Assembly: GCA_018066125.1 (NCBI GenBank)
Contig: JAGHSA010000013.1
Location: 1-64,000, forward strand
DNA length: 64,000 nt
Direction of reading: 5' to 3'
Origin: Candidatus Cryptobacteroides onthequi
Lineage (GTDB): Bacteria > Bacteroidota > Bacteroidia > Bacteroidales > UBA932
Shown here: positions 27,610 to 35,725 of the stretch, piece after piece
Layout of the letters: each line of letters begins with the position of its first letter
Numbering within the stretch: position 1 is the stretch's first letter
Program-made: the position numbers and the translations under genes
The notes under the pieces: model-generated
Told to the model about the DNA's origin: nothing
The model's input: the letters and a program-made list of their open reading frames with translations, nothing else
Database searches by the model: none

Positions 27610-28155
27610 ATGAAAAAATCTTTAATCGGACTACTTGCTGCATTTATAATATTAGCACCCGGGTGCGAGAGGCATAAGGTTAAGACATCTCTTCAGAAGA
27701 TGGAGAGCGAAGCGATAGTATTCCCTGACAACCTGATTTGCATTATGGATGGAGAGGACGTTGAGCCTATCATCCCGCCGTATCCGTCCACACTGGTGAT
27801 CTATGCAGATTCCACGGAGTGCAGTAAATGCAGGATATCAAATTATTTCAAGTATTCCGATTTAATGGCGCATGGCAAGGCAACACGCAGATATTCTGTA
27901 CTGTTTCTCATTTCTCCGCCTCAAAGTGACAGGGACCCTCTTCTGGAGTACATACGTGTATTGGGGCTGGAATATCCGATCTATATTGATTACAACAATG
28001 AGTTCATGAAACTCAATGCCCATGTCCCCGAAAATTCTAGATTCCATACATTTATGGTTGACGACCAAGGCAAAGTTCTCCTTGTAGGTGACCCTGTCGC
28101 TAATTCTGAGATAATGCCCCTCTTTGAAAAGTTAACTAACGACACAAAGAATTAA
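27610..28155 (+). CDS. CxxC thioredoxin-like lipoprotein
   Basis: The start at 27610 (MKKSLIGLLAAFIILAPGC) gives 181 residues with lipidated Cys19. The longer frame upstream has no signal. A redox-type CSKC motif sits in ADSTECSKCRISNYFKY. The later EYPIYIDYNNEFMKLNAHVP and FMVDDQGKVLLVGDP match the back half of TlpA/peroxiredoxin folds. It should sit in the periplasm or outer membrane facing inward and exchange disulfides. It precedes a six-cysteine NVEAL peptide by five bases. A paralogue (47903-48502) is placed the same way in the right cluster. A redox partner role for the peptide is inferred. Confidence 0.8.
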   Translation: MKKSLIGLLAAFIILAPGCERHKVKTSLQKMESEAIVFPDNLICIMDGEDVEPIIPPYPSTLVIYADSTECSKCRISNYFKYSDLMAHGKATRRYSVLFLISPPQSDRDPLLEYIRVLGLEYPIYIDYNNEFMKLNAHVPENSRFHTFMVDDQGKVLLVGDPVANSEIMPLFEKLTNDTKN

Positions 28156-28160
28156 TATTT

Positions 28161-28433
28161 ATGAAGAAAGTACTTCTCTCAATCTGCGCGCTTGCACTGC
28201 TTGCTGTTTCCGTATCTGTGGTGATCAAGTCGCGCACAAACGATCAGTTATTTATTGCAAATGTGGAGGCACTTACTATGACAGAAAAGATCACATTAAC
28301 ATGCGATACGGCGAGCCCAATAATTGTGTGCAGCGCTTTTTGCCGCAAATGTGGCACACTATGGACGGTGCCGGGTGTTTCGGGTCAACATGTTGATGGA
28401 ACTGATAGATGTATATGCGGTGGTACTTTTTGA
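28161..28433 (+). CDS. NVEAL-type secreted six-cysteine peptide
   Basis: This 90-residue product has an N-terminal hydrophobic segment (ICALALLAVSVSVVIK) and the family signature LFIANVEAL at about 31-39. A tail with cysteines spaced C-x8-C-x3-C-x2-C-x19-C-x-C follows. The peptide at 47610-47894 has exactly this spacing with otherwise different residues. NVEAL peptides are a Bacteroidetes family of unknown function. The stop lies within the next gene, the propeller, by 25 bases, implying coupled translation. Confidence 0.88.
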   Translation: MKKVLLSICALALLAVSVSVVIKSRTNDQLFIANVEALTMTEKITLTCDTASPIIVCSAFCRKCGTLWTVPGVSGQHVDGTDRCICGGTF

Positions 28434-29428
28434 TTCCTATTATCCTTCTCTGGGGAAGTTGTACCCAGGAAGAAGGATATAGCAGGGCCGAATTTCTTGA
28501 TGAGAGGACTGCAGATATTCATGTGATTGGATCTCCAATGTTAGTTGGAGTCCCTGTAGATTTGTGTTATCAGGGAAATTATTTGTTCGTATTGGCGTAC
28601 TCACAGAGGTATTGGCTTCATATATATGAGAAAGAATCAGGTCGGCTGGTTTCTGAAAATTTATTGATCGGAAGAGGGCCTGGTGAAGGACTCAATTTCG
28701 TATCTATGGATTATCGAAAAGACGAACAGAATCTATACGTCTATGACCAGATGCTGAGAAAAACAGTAGTTTATAATTTGGACGGAGAGAAGGGATCTGC
28801 GATGTTTGTAAAAGAGATCGAACACCCTTCAGAAGGTGTAATCAGGAAATGTTATGCATTGGCCGATGGGAATTATCTGTATGAAGGATATCTTCAAGAA
28901 GGAGATATCAATACGCGCCTGACTCTCTCCGATGGAACATCGTCATTAGATACATATGCAGAATATCCAGGGATCAATAACGATGATGACAAATTTGCAT
29001 TCATATTGGGAGTCAGCAAAAGTGATCCAGATAGGGGGAGATACGTATGTGGCACTTTATATGGAGCAGTCCTTGAATGTTTTGATATAACTGAAAGCGC
29101 GATTAAGTCTCATTCAGTACGTTTGATAGAACCTCCGGAAATGGACATGTCGGATGGCTACATTAAGGCAAAACCGGGGGTGAAGTTTGGATTTACTACT
29201 TTTTGTTTTGATGGCGATTTGATTTATGCCAACTATATGGACACGGCTGATGCCTACGATTTCAAGACCATTGTGACATTTGACTGGAAAGGTCGCGAAC
29301 GAATCAAATACACCGCAAAACAGAACATCTTACGTCTGTGCTCAGGAGAAAAGACAGGTAAAGAATTATATTGTATAGTATCAAGCCCTGAAAGCGAGTT
29401 CTCATTAGCAAAACTGACACTTAAGTAA
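28409..29428 (+). CDS. BF3164/TolB-like beta-propeller lipoprotein
   Basis: The 339-residue product begins MYMRWYFLIPIILLWGSC; translation could also start at 28415. The lipobox is GSC. The recurring propeller motif GRGPGEG is at about residue 88-94, with YWLHIYEKESGRLVSEN before it and CGTLYGAVLECF near 210. BF3164-family proteins are predicted six-bladed propellers of unknown ligand. It overlaps the NVEAL gene. Its closest relative here is 46609-47637, which shares long stretches and also overlaps a six-cysteine NVEAL gene. Confidence 0.85.
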   Translation: MYMRWYFLIPIILLWGSCTQEEGYSRAEFLDERTADIHVIGSPMLVGVPVDLCYQGNYLFVLAYSQRYWLHIYEKESGRLVSENLLIGRGPGEGLNFVSMDYRKDEQNLYVYDQMLRKTVVYNLDGEKGSAMFVKEIEHPSEGVIRKCYALADGNYLYEGYLQEGDINTRLTLSDGTSSLDTYAEYPGINNDDDKFAFILGVSKSDPDRGRYVCGTLYGAVLECFDITESAIKSHSVRLIEPPEMDMSDGYIKAKPGVKFGFTTFCFDGDLIYANYMDTADAYDFKTIVTFDWKGRERIKYTAKQNILRLCSGEKTGKELYCIVSSPESEFSLAKLTLK

Positions 29429-29458
29429 ACTCTCAATTAAGGATAAGAAGTAATACCT

Positions 29459-29755
29459 ATGAAACGACATCTCCTGATTTTCGTATTATTTATCTCAATC
29501 TGCGCGCTTGCACTGCTTGCTGTTTCCGTATCTGTGGTTGTCAAGTCGCGCACAAACGATCGGTTATTTATTGCAAATGTGGAGGCTTTGGCACGTACAG
29601 AAGGAGATTCATCCACAGAATGTTATATGCGAGAAAGTTATGGCGTAAAAATGTATGCTACATTTTGTTTTGATAATACTACTGGAAACCTTGCATATCC
29701 GTGCTCTTCTCCAGAAGTCAGCACAGGGGCAACAAAAAGACATTGTTACAGGTAA
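29459..29755 (+). CDS. NVEAL-type peptide with a duplicated leader and a new tail
   Basis: The 98-residue product contains the segment SICALALLAVSVSVVVK to LFIANVEAL, almost identical to the peptide at 28161. The DNA of that part (29493-29586) matches 28177-28270 at 91 of 94 bases. The tail differs completely, with four cysteines (ECY, FCF, PCS, HCY). The first 12 residues (MKRHLLIFVLFI) instead resemble the start of the gene at 32201. It is followed after five bases by a propeller gene at 29761. Confidence 0.85.
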   Translation: MKRHLLIFVLFISICALALLAVSVSVVVKSRTNDRLFIANVEALARTEGDSSTECYMRESYGVKMYATFCFDNTTGNLAYPCSSPEVSTGATKRHCYR

Positions 29756-29760
29756 TCGCC

Positions 29761-30834
29761 ATGAGGTCTCATATTCTCTGTCTTTCAATTGCTGTGCTCA
29801 TTCTGTGCGGATGCTCATCACGGTTTACAGAACAACCTTATTTCAAGCACAACTTAGTCCGGATGAATACGGATTACCCGACCGTCGAACTGAAATTGGG
29901 CAATGTCACATGTTATGGATCAGCTGTCAACGACTGCATAATCAAGGACTCTCAAGTATTCGCACCGTCGCGGGGCTCCCATTTGTTTGAAATTTCTCGA
30001 CTTGGGAATGACAGTCTGACGTGTTTTGCATGCAGAAGGGGACGTGCACATAATGAGATGACAAGCGTTCTTCCTGTCTCGGAAATCTTCGAGATAGGCG
30101 CAGACAGATACGCCAATCTCTATTCTGTTCCTGAGAACAAGTTTTTCCTGTGGAACATAGATGAATCACTGAGAACAGGCAAGGACATATATGAGAAGTG
30201 CACCAGACTTGATACGACAGTCACAAACTCTCTTATGTCGTTGTGGCGCGTAGATGAGTCACATATAATCGCATTCAACTCGTTTCAAGATCCGTATACT
30301 ATGTCTGTGACTGATACCCCGAAGTATATCCAATACGACATTGAATCCGGACAAATATATAGAGAATATGCGGTTTTCAATAGTGTTGAATATGAGTCTT
30401 CTGCAATACCGTCAATGGCTCTGCTTTCAAATGTTGATTGTATGAGTCCAGACAGGGGAAAAATCGCATTTGCAATGAGTTATATGCCGGTGATAAGTAT
30501 CCTTGATCTCAACACTGAGGATGTTGATGGATACGTTCTCCCCAATACTCATAGACTCGATTTAAATATTCAGAGATGGCATTTCGCAGATATTGAGGCA
30601 AACGAACAGTATATCTTCGCCTTATATTCCGGAGAAGAATTATATAATGAGTCTGGCACCGATATCCCCAAAACCCTGTACGTAATTGATTGGCATGGCA
30701 GGATTCTGCTGAAAGCAGAGTTAGATAGTAGATACACTCAGATTCATCTGGATGGAGAGATGATGTACTTCGCAGCCCCAGACGGCAGGATGGCCAGCAT
30801 ACCGACATCCCTCATTATCGATGCCATTCTATGA
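29761..30834 (+). CDS. BF3164-like beta-propeller lipoprotein
   Basis: The start at 29761 (MRSHILCLSIAVLILCGCSS) gives 357 residues with lipidated Cys18; the upstream extension of the frame overlaps the NVEAL gene and has no signal. The usual GRGPxE motif appears as RRGRAHNEM. Later blades read LYVIDWHGRILLKAEL and IHLDGEMMYFAAPDG. It is outer-membrane or periplasmic, ligand unknown. It follows the NVEAL gene by five bases, continuing the peptide-then-propeller order. Confidence 0.82.
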   Translation: MRSHILCLSIAVLILCGCSSRFTEQPYFKHNLVRMNTDYPTVELKLGNVTCYGSAVNDCIIKDSQVFAPSRGSHLFEISRLGNDSLTCFACRRGRAHNEMTSVLPVSEIFEIGADRYANLYSVPENKFFLWNIDESLRTGKDIYEKCTRLDTTVTNSLMSLWRVDESHIIAFNSFQDPYTMSVTDTPKYIQYDIESGQIYREYAVFNSVEYESSAIPSMALLSNVDCMSPDRGKIAFAMSYMPVISILDLNTEDVDGYVLPNTHRLDLNIQRWHFADIEANEQYIFALYSGEELYNESGTDIPKTLYVIDWHGRILLKAELDSRYTQIHLDGEMMYFAAPDGRMASIPTSLIIDAIL

Positions 30835-30861
30835 ACCGCTCCGTTCTTTTGATAATTGTGC

Positions 30862-30930
30862 ATGCAGTCCAAATCTAAACTATTAGTGCTCTTGTTTTTT
30901 CTGACAAGCTGTGCAAATAAGTCTTTTTAA
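30862..30930 (+). pseudogene. Truncated lipoprotein leader (22 codons)
   Basis: An ATG at 30862 opens a frame whose product, MQSKSKLLVLLFFLTSCAN and four further residues at most, is a perfect lipoprotein signal ending LTSC, then stops at 30930. It looks like the first codons of a lost lipoprotein, such as another propeller. A real tiny lipoprotein is possible. Confidence 0.45.
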
Positions 30931-30951
30931 AAAACAAACACCAGAAACGTT

Positions 30952-31075
30952 ATGAATCGAAACATTAAACTATTTGTATGCTTGTCATTTGGGAGGTTTT
31001 TCATGTAGTGTGTCATGTGAGAGTGGTTATTACGCCTGTTGTGGATTATTCGGGTGTACTTGCAAAAGAAATTAA
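30952..31075 (+). pseudogene. Frameshifted small Cys-rich peptide gene
   Basis: An ATG at 30952 starts a hydrophobic leader (MNRNIKLFVCLSFG) that stops after 18 codons. A +1 shift near 30990 continues into GFSCSVSCESGYYACCGLF and GCTCKRN, ending at TAA 31073-31075. The joined product would be about 40 residues with seven cysteines after the shift, like the small secreted peptides around it. It lies just before a propeller gene, where NVEAL genes sit elsewhere. Disabling mutation is more likely than programmed shifting. Confidence 0.45.
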
Positions 31076-31080
31076 AAAAT

Positions 31081-32100
31081 ATGAGTTGCTCACGTTTCCT
31101 CATCTATTCTTTTTGGGGAATAGGCCTTTTCAGCTGTTCATATAACACGCCTGAGTATCGAATAAAAATAGATTATTCAAAATCTGTTGATTATTCAATT
31201 TCATCAGAAACAAATTTTCTTGATGGGATCCAAGGCGAAATAAGACACACAGAAATTCTTGAGGATGGAAATGCAGTCATCCTGGCAGGGCAACATCTTT
31301 ATTTATATGATTTCCAATCTGACTCCGTCTTGCTTCGCTACTCCAACAGAGGTAGAAAAATGGATGAGTATATTTCCATTTCGGATTTCTGGATTGAAAG
31401 GGATGGAGGGATCAGTTTGTATGACATGGAATCCAGAAAGATACTGACATTCCATGAATTCAATGGTGTCCCTCCGAAAATCAGGACACTAGATGCATCC
31501 CAAGGCCATGTGTTTGATGAGTTGGCTCCCCTTACAGATTCAACGTATGTCGGGAAATGCACATATGGAGTCGGGGCGATACCGGAATTGTGTCTTTACG
31601 ATAAAGAATACTCAGCCATCTCGCCCATCGGAGATAATTTTCTTAACTCGGGAATGAAGGCTTCGTATCCATTTGCTCCAATAGACAATGGAGTTTTATA
31701 TTGTGGTTGTTTCTCATACGACATTTATCAAATCTCGGAAGAAAGCTGTCTCAAGAAGTATCAGATCGATATCGTCAAAGGTAGTATTCATCACAAGCGT
31801 TATAATTCTGAATACGAAATCATGCAGGCGTTGAATAGAACCATGAAGAATAAGGTTGTGATTACATCAATTGGCAACATGTATGAGAATGATGAGTCAC
31901 TGTCATTTCGATATATCGACAATTCCTTTGAGGCATACCTGGCCATTTATGATAAGTCGACATCTTCTGTCCATAGTGTCCACTTGATACCCCCTGAAGA
32001 TTGCCGGGTACAACAGATAAATATCACGGAAACCTATCTTTACGTCTGGATGATGGGAAGGAGTGGGGGTGTAATGGTATATCGAACGTCTGAGATATAA
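31081..32100 (+). CDS. Six-bladed beta-propeller lipoprotein
   Basis: The start at 31081 (MSCSRFLIYSFWGIGLFSC) gives 339 residues with a lipobox-like FSC. The GRGPxE motif is degenerate (NRGRKMDEYISISDF). Repeating blades such as HLYLYDFQSDS and LCLYDKEYSAI mark a propeller, closest to the DUF5128 type of 6-bladed lipoproteins. It belongs to the same plus-strand run as the other propellers. Confidence 0.78.
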   Translation: MSCSRFLIYSFWGIGLFSCSYNTPEYRIKIDYSKSVDYSISSETNFLDGIQGEIRHTEILEDGNAVILAGQHLYLYDFQSDSVLLRYSNRGRKMDEYISISDFWIERDGGISLYDMESRKILTFHEFNGVPPKIRTLDASQGHVFDELAPLTDSTYVGKCTYGVGAIPELCLYDKEYSAISPIGDNFLNSGMKASYPFAPIDNGVLYCGCFSYDIYQISEESCLKKYQIDIVKGSIHHKRYNSEYEIMQALNRTMKNKVVITSIGNMYENDESLSFRYIDNSFEAYLAIYDKSTSSVHSVHLIPPEDCRVQQINITETYLYVWMMGRSGGVMVYRTSEI

Positions 32101-32111
32101 TTTGGTCTGGT

Positions 32112-32204
32112 ATGAAGTATAGTTCAGCATTGTCGATATTCATCTGTTTGGCAGGTGTAATAGCAATATCCATCTGCTGCTTCGATAATAACAATAACCT
32201 ATGA
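32112..32204 (+). CDS. Truncated NVEAL-like leader peptide
   Basis: A 30-codon frame encodes MKYSSALSIFICLAGVIAIS then ICCFDNNNNL. The shape (hydrophobic helix, then Asn-rich stretch) matches the NVEAL leader at 47610 (VVAILSHRNNNSD), but it ends before the NVEAL signature. The stop overlaps the ATG of the next gene (ATGA), so it could still couple translation even if the peptide is a remnant. Confidence 0.45.
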   Translation: MKYSSALSIFICLAGVIAISICCFDNNNNL

Positions 32205-32878
32205 AACAACATTTCTTGATTTCTGTATTTTTTATCTCCGGTATATTTGCCAACGCTCAAGAGATAAAGCCGATTAAGACCGAAGCGTCCGACTATGTGC
32301 CGATGCTCAATGACGCTGGATTCTGTGTGTATGCCTTCGACATTTCTTCACTGAATGACAATGCATACAACGTCAGCCTGGTAGTCAGCGAGTATGCCTA
32401 TGGCAAACTGATAAGCGAATCTGAGTCCTATGAGGTCGAGAGCAGCCTCTACAAGAACCCTCAGAAACTTACACTCGGATTCTCGCCCAAGTCTGACTCC
32501 ATGAGGAATGTCAAGCTGTACGTCGATGATGTGCGTATTGCGGCAAAGACTCTGAGTCTGAAGCCGATGACGGCACCATCGTATGAGGGAGAATACATGT
32601 ATGACCTTCTTGCATTTGAGTTGAGCAGGATCAAGATCAACGCTGTCACTCCTCTTGTCATTCTGGGTTCCTACTGGTATGATGAGACATTCAAGAGAGT
32701 CTGTTTCTACGGGGACGACGGACGCACTATAGAGCCAGCATCCCCTATCATGAAGCTGATCCCTCACTGCTATGTTCTCGGAATAAAGGTGGAGCAGCTT
32801 TACAAGACATACAAGGCTACCCAGACACAATCCGGGAGCAATACAATCATCCCTATGACAGGCGGTACCAAAAACTGA
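32201..32878 (+). CDS. Exported protein of unknown function, possibly DUF5041-like
   Basis: The 225-residue product has a clean type I signal (MKQHFLISVFFISGIFANAQ). The mature part begins EIKPIKTEASDYVPMLNDAG and is beta-rich, with two cysteines in FCVYAFD and RVCFYGDD. It resembles Bacteroides DUF5041 proteins as I remember them; I cannot verify this. It lacks lipobox and propeller motifs, and it is the only non-lipoprotein of this size in the cluster. The first codons are similar at DNA level to those of the NVEAL gene at 29459. Confidence 0.65.
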   Translation: MKQHFLISVFFISGIFANAQEIKPIKTEASDYVPMLNDAGFCVYAFDISSLNDNAYNVSLVVSEYAYGKLISESESYEVESSLYKNPQKLTLGFSPKSDSMRNVKLYVDDVRIAAKTLSLKPMTAPSYEGEYMYDLLAFELSRIKINAVTPLVILGSYWYDETFKRVCFYGDDGRTIEPASPIMKLIPHCYVLGIKVEQLYKTYKATQTQSGSNTIIPMTGGTKN

Positions 32879-32994
32879 CGAGTGAATCACATGGCATTAA
32901 GGCCGCGGAGAGTAAATGTACAAAATAACAAGAATTGCCCAATGGATATATTTTTTCACAAAAATGATATTGTTATGCAAAGAAGAAAGTCTAA

Positions 32995-33177
32995 GAGAAA
33001 TTTATCACTCTTTATTCAAATGTCAATGCGTTGGCAAGAGGTGAAGACATGGGATTTGGACCAATGTGTTCAAAGTCCGGCAAATCTGGGGACTATGCAA
33101 TGATATTATGTAATAATTGTCCGAATGGGACCATAGGTCATTATGATATGGACATCGTGGCATATTGTAATAATTAG
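32995..33177 (+). pseudogene. NVEAL peptide gene without a usable N-terminus
   Basis: The frame ending at TAG 33175-33177 encodes SNVNALARGEDMGFGPMCSK and then a further tail with four cysteines. NVNALARGED is a clear NVEAL signature. Upstream in frame a stop at 32992 precedes it with no ATG and no hydrophobic leader, so the leader is lost. The 32879-33183 gap holds nothing else I can support. It lies just before a propeller gene, the usual NVEAL position. Confidence 0.6.
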
Positions 33178-33183
33178 TCCAGT

Positions 33184-34227
33184 ATGAGAAAACCCTTCGC
33201 CCTTTATCTATTTCTGCAGGTTCTTCTGGTTTCGTGTAACTCAAGTGGGATCATTGAGGGGGCAGACATAACATGTATTCATCCTGGTAAGGGTCTCTGT
33301 ATAGACAAAGACTCTTCGTTTATTGCAGATTTCTGCGAAATCACAGATTGTCGTGATATACACATTATAGATGATACGTTATTTGTCATACAAGATGATG
33401 TTCCAGACAGATCTTCGAGATGTTTTAAAGTTTTCTCATCTAAGACAATGTCTTATCTGGGACAGTTCATATCTACTGGAAGAGGCCCAAATGAGATGAT
33501 CTCTCCGTATCTCATTCATAATAACTCTTCGGATAATTGCCTGCTTGTGAGAGATAATTCTTCGGGGTCGTGTTATTCTGCACGCATAGGGATTTCCACA
33601 GATGATGACCCTTTATTGGGAATGACAAGACTCATTACCTTGGATAACTCAATAGATGTCATACCAATAACAAGGAATGGCCTCCTTTCTCTTAGATATC
33701 TGGATAACAAATGTTTCTATGAATGGACAGATTCTTTGGGATGTGCCGGGCGGAAATATGAGATTATTAAGGATTTACAGCCTTCTGCTGTAACATATTT
33801 CAGTAATTTAGTTACAAACAACATCTTCAAGGGTGTCGTGGCTTCAGTTATGTTGTTTCTGCCACAGATTAACATTATCTCGGAATCAGGAACCATCCGT
33901 TCAATCGCAGTCGATAAAAGATACCAAAAATGGAGCTCACTTTTCTCAGAGAGGTTGAGTCCAGAGACAGTTCAGTATTATGATGGATTATCCAGCGATA
34001 AAAAATATCTGTATGCGACATACGTGTGTCAGCCATTGAAGAGCATAAACTCGAATGTTGAAGGAGTGCAGATTCATATTTTTGATTGGGATGGGAATTT
34101 TGTGCTCAATTTATCAGTAAAAGAGGACCTTGGACATATCGCGATTGATAGTGATTCGAATTTTTTGTACGGGCTGACAAGGTCAAGTCATTCGATTGTC
34201 AGATATGACTTGAATGGAATTCTCTGA
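33184..34227 (+). CDS. BF3164-like beta-propeller lipoprotein, last of the left cluster
   Basis: The 347-residue product starts MRKPFALYLFLQVLLVSC, a lipoprotein signal. The motif GRGPNEM is at about residue 100. Blades include VQIHIFDWDGNFVLNL and the C-terminal SSHSIVRYDLNGIL. The gene is AT-rich, like the rest of the left cluster. It converges on the O-antigen-ligase-like gene, with a 31-base repeat at 34317-34347 between them. Confidence 0.82.
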   Translation: MRKPFALYLFLQVLLVSCNSSGIIEGADITCIHPGKGLCIDKDSSFIADFCEITDCRDIHIIDDTLFVIQDDVPDRSSRCFKVFSSKTMSYLGQFISTGRGPNEMISPYLIHNNSSDNCLLVRDNSSGSCYSARIGISTDDDPLLGMTRLITLDNSIDVIPITRNGLLSLRYLDNKCFYEWTDSLGCAGRKYEIIKDLQPSAVTYFSNLVTNNIFKGVVASVMLFLPQINIISESGTIRSIAVDKRYQKWSSLFSERLSPETVQYYDGLSSDKKYLYATYVCQPLKSINSNVEGVQIHIFDWDGNFVLNLSVKEDLGHIAIDSDSNFLYGLTRSSHSIVRYDLNGIL

Positions 34228-34316
34228 TATTGAGAGATAGTACTGATGCGCTGATTTTTTTAATAAAGTAAGTTCATTGGTTACCGCACAATGTAAGGCG
34301 AAATATATTAATTAAG

Positions 34317-34347
34317 ATGACAATTTTCAACACAAAACCGACAATCT
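34317..34347 (+). repeat. 31-base direct repeat, copy 1
   Basis: Core TTTTCAACACAAAAC then a variable base and GACAAT. Matches 51538-51568 at 27 of 31 positions in the same orientation, and a weaker copy at 49640-49669. It touches the stop codon of the gene at 34346. Confidence 0.6.
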
Positions 34348-35725
34348 AGCCAGGTCCTGCTGCGTTAGATTCTCCTGCTTGCGCAGTACCCCCCTCTTCG
34401 GCACGCTGAAGCAGTTTGAGCATATTCGGATTGCGGGGATTGAGAGGTATGCTCCGGATCTCGCGCAACACTTCTGACGCCTTGGATATTTCCCCCTGTT
34501 TCTCATACAGTTCTTTCAGCAGAACCAGTGGATAAAGACGTCCTGGAACCATATCATGGGACATGAGATACTCCTCCTCTGCCTTTTCATTTAGTCCCTG
34601 TGCTTCATAGCAGCGTCCCATGATATTGTGGAACATGGGATCAGATGACATCGAAGAGCCTTTCTGGAGCAACGGCAGCGCCTTGCTGTAATCCCCGGAC
34701 TCGAAATAGGTGTACGCATGGTCGTATATCTCACGATAGGGTTTCGGTTCGTCACATATTCTTCCGGATCTGAATAGCAGGAGGACCATCATCACTCCGG
34801 CGACCGCTGCCACCCACCTGGCAGCGGGATGCGTGAACAGCAAAGATATTGCATGAAACAGGAACAGCAGAGCCAGGATCTTGAACTGCCAGAGACTGAA
34901 AGGATAGGACGCCCCTGCAAAGACAGCCAGAGCCAAAGCACCGTATGCGAGGGAACTGTCTCTCCTGAGAAGCACCGCTATCACGGTACCCGTGAGAAGG
35001 ATGAAGCCCAGCATGGCAGGAAGACCATGCTCCATCCCGACCCGCATATACTCGCTGAAGGCATATTCCGGACAGCCTGCCACCCTTTTGACTAAAGCCG
35101 ACCTGTCCTGTTCCGCAAAGAAACGGGCCTGTTCTTCCCCATATGCACCCAGATACAGTCCCTCCCCGACACCGGCAATTGGGTGTTCAGCTATGACCCG
35201 TGCTTCGATGCGCCAGATATGGAAACGACCAATGGCTGAATCCTTCTTGACCAGAAACAATGCCACAGCTGATACGGTGATGCAGGCCAGCACCATCGCG
35301 GCCATACGTCTGGGATGACGCACACCAGCCCAGAGCGACCGGTGTCTCAGCAGATAGACAAGTATGGCAGAAGCCGCAGCCGCAAACGCAGTGCGGCTCT
35401 GAGTGGCCGGGAGAATCACCATCGACATCAAAGTCGCAGATGATGTGAGAGCCAGCATCAGATATTCAGGCAGGCCGGATGGGCGCCTCTTCCAGAGTGA
35501 AAAGGAATAGGCAGCCGTCACGCTGGCCAGCACGCATACAAAGCCGCCGAATGGCCCCGGATTATGGAAATGGCCAGTCAGGACGAAGGCTGCATGGTTG
35601 GAGGGTGCCAGGCCGAACACCTGAGCCATGCCGAAAGCAGTCTCATACAGCAGCCAGACGGACATCACGGCTACCATGAGGACCTCAGGGCTCCTCCAAT
35701 TCTTGACGCTGTCTCTTATCTTCAT
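34346..35725 (-). CDS. O-antigen-ligase-like membrane protein with C-terminal TPRs
   Basis: The 459-residue product has about ten membrane helices. A large periplasmic loop contains SAIGRFHIWRIEARVIAEHPIAGVGEGLYLGAYG, typical of the Wzy/WaaL O-antigen ligase superfamily. Residues about 340-450 are TPR-like (AYTYFESGDYSKALPLLQKG). Such proteins transfer lipid-linked glycans to acceptors such as lipid A or proteins. It starts within the RND permease stop (4-base ATGA overlap) and so belongs to the efflux operon. This is an odd pairing and may mean glycan transfer to an exported product. Confidence 0.8.
   Translation of the reverse strand: MKIRDSVKNWRSPEVLMVAVMSVWLLYETAFGMAQVFGLAPSNHAAFVLTGHFHNPGPFGGFVCVLASVTAAYSFSLWKRRPSGLPEYLMLALTSSATLMSMVILPATQSRTAFAAAASAILVYLLRHRSLWAGVRHPRRMAAMVLACITVSAVALFLVKKDSAIGRFHIWRIEARVIAEHPIAGVGEGLYLGAYGEEQARFFAEQDRSALVKRVAGCPEYAFSEYMRVGMEHGLPAMLGFILLTGTVIAVLLRRDSSLAYGALALAVFAGASYPFSLWQFKILALLFLFHAISLLFTHPAARWVAAVAGVMMVLLLFRSGRICDEPKPYREIYDHAYTYFESGDYSKALPLLQKGSSMSSDPMFHNIMGRCYEAQGLNEKAEEEYLMSHDMVPGRLYPLVLLKELYEKQGEISKASEVLREIRSIPLNPRNPNMLKLLQRAEEGGTAQAGESNAAGPG

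Noticed and set aside
29655..29990. Overlapping 111-codon frame across the NVEAL/propeller junction
   Set aside because: It overlaps two better-supported genes, and its product lacks a signal or motif.
32882..33103. 73-codon frame in the gap before the last left-cluster propeller
   Set aside because: The product is basic and lacks a leader. The NVEAL signature is in a different frame of the same bases, so this frame is likely a by-product.
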